Shown here one piece after another: positions 6,256-6,776 of a DNA stretch of 6,776 nt. Source of the DNA: Planctomycetaceae bacterium (GTDB lineage Bacteria; Planctomycetota; Planctomycetia; Pirellulales; Pirellulaceae); the NCBI GenBank assembly GCA_020638975.1, contig JACKHN010000061.1, forward strand, positions 1 through 6,776, written 5' to 3'. The number at the start of each line of letters is the position of its first letter. The stretch's first letter is position 1. The translations under genes and the position numbers were made by a program. The notes below the pieces were generated by a model. The model searched no databases. It had not been told where the DNA came from and was given only the letters and a program-made list of their open reading frames with translations.

Positions 6256-6776
6256 GGTTGACAACTTTCAACAGCGGGGCCTCGGAGTCTTCCTCCGTAT
6301 ATTGGAGCCAGTCGTCGTACCAATCCTCGCTCCAAGGACTTCGATAGCCGAACAGATCGGAGTCCATCATGTGTGAACCGACGGTCGTCGTGTCATGGAC
6401 CGACTTTAAAAACTCTTGTTCCCAGGCTTCTCGATCCGAGGCAAGAAACTCGGCTCGGTAGTCGATCGTGGTGGAGAGTTCGATTTCGCCACCGGGACCG
6501 GTGTTGAACCGGAGTCTCGCGTAGGTGTCGCCGCTGCGGGCGATGATAAACATTACCGCCCAGTCGGCTCGGCCGAAAACACGTGCAAACGTTTCTTCGT
6601 CTGTCCGGCTAGGGAATGGGCAGTTGCCTGGATGGGTATGAACCCAGTATCTGCCAAACGTTTCAGGTCGCCGACCGGCATCCACCTGTTCGTCAAAGAA
6701 ATCGGCGATGGCCGAGTCATGAAATGCGACTGTCACAGAAGTGCAATCTTGTTCCACGAGCCGGATGTCATTGATC
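6248..6776 (-). CDS. JAMM/MPN (Mov34/JAB) metallo-isopeptidase, 5' end beyond window
   Basis: The visible 175 residues carry the zinc-binding JAMM motif HTHPGNCPFPSRTD: His, His, Ser and Asp in the pattern HxHP-x6-SxxD, after the strand FGRYWV. Proteins of this fold cleave ubiquitin-like precursors to expose the C-terminal glycine and remove the modifier from targets (compare CBASS Cap3 and Bil isopeptidases). The catalytic Glu that lies upstream in the fold is probably beyond the window edge, as the frame is open to 6776. The acidic C-terminal tail (about 110-169 from the GTG at 6757: many Asp, Glu and Trp) has no domain I recognise. The stop at 6248-6250 lies inside the start of the E1 gene, so the two are transcribed and translated together. 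A start at GTG 6757 is possible, but residues before it (INDIRL) fit the family, so the gene most likely begins outside. Confidence 0.92.
   Translation of the reverse strand, partial: INDIRLVEQDCTSVTVAFHDSAIADFFDEQVDAGRRPETFGRYWVHTHPGNCPFPSRTDEETFARVFGRADWAVMFIIARSGDTYARLRFNTGPGGEIELSTTIDYRAEFLASDREAWEQEFLKSVHDTTTVGSHMMDSDLFGYRSPWSEDWYDDWLQYTEEDSEAPLLKVVNHE

Noticed and set aside
1..6776. CRISPR arrays, tRNA or rRNA genes
   Set aside because: No regularly spaced repeats, no cloverleaf-like segments and no rRNA-like stretches were seen on either strand.

Overview
The window looks like a planctomycete chromosome (marine Pirellulaceae/Rhodopirellula type). This is an inference from three things: a pectin-degrading PL11 lyase, an IS630 of a style common in that group, and moderate-GC coding with weak Shine-Dalgarno signals. 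No rRNA or marker gene is present to prove it. Every gene I can support lies on the minus strand, so the window reads biologically from right to left.

Right part (3276-6776): what appears to be an anti-phage or nucleotide-signalling island. In order of transcription it holds a JAMM/MPN-type isopeptidase (5' end off the window), overlapping by 8 nt an E1-like ThiF/MoeB-fold adenylyltransferase; a perfect 17-bp hairpin followed by a T-rich tract; the C-terminal part of a class III nucleotide cyclase; an E2 (UBC-like) protein ending in a SEC-C zinc motif; and a cyclic-nucleotide-binding domain fused to a TIR domain. The effector has the architecture of Pycsar PycTIR effectors (cCMP/cUMP-activated NADases). 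The E1, E2 and JAMM proteins are the set used by bacterial ubiquitin-like conjugation systems (type II CBASS Cap2/Cap3, Bil and related operons). Their combination, with the E2 lying between cyclase and effector, suggests a 'type II-like' Pycsar locus. The cyclase seems damaged, however: its N-terminal metal-binding half is absent, its conserved Asn is replaced, and its frame runs on through the E2 gene. The locus may therefore be decaying, or the cyclase may be supplied elsewhere. The ubiquitin-like modifier is not in the window and could lie beyond the right edge.

Middle (1845-3275): an IS630-family transposase pseudogene with two in-frame stops, then about 360 bp without a convincing gene.

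Left part (1-1640): most of a rhamnogalacturonan lyase (PL11) gene whose 3' end runs off the window. Its frame is open for 546 codons to the left edge and begins with a signal peptide. The region between it and the insertion sequence holds a possible operator-like repeat.
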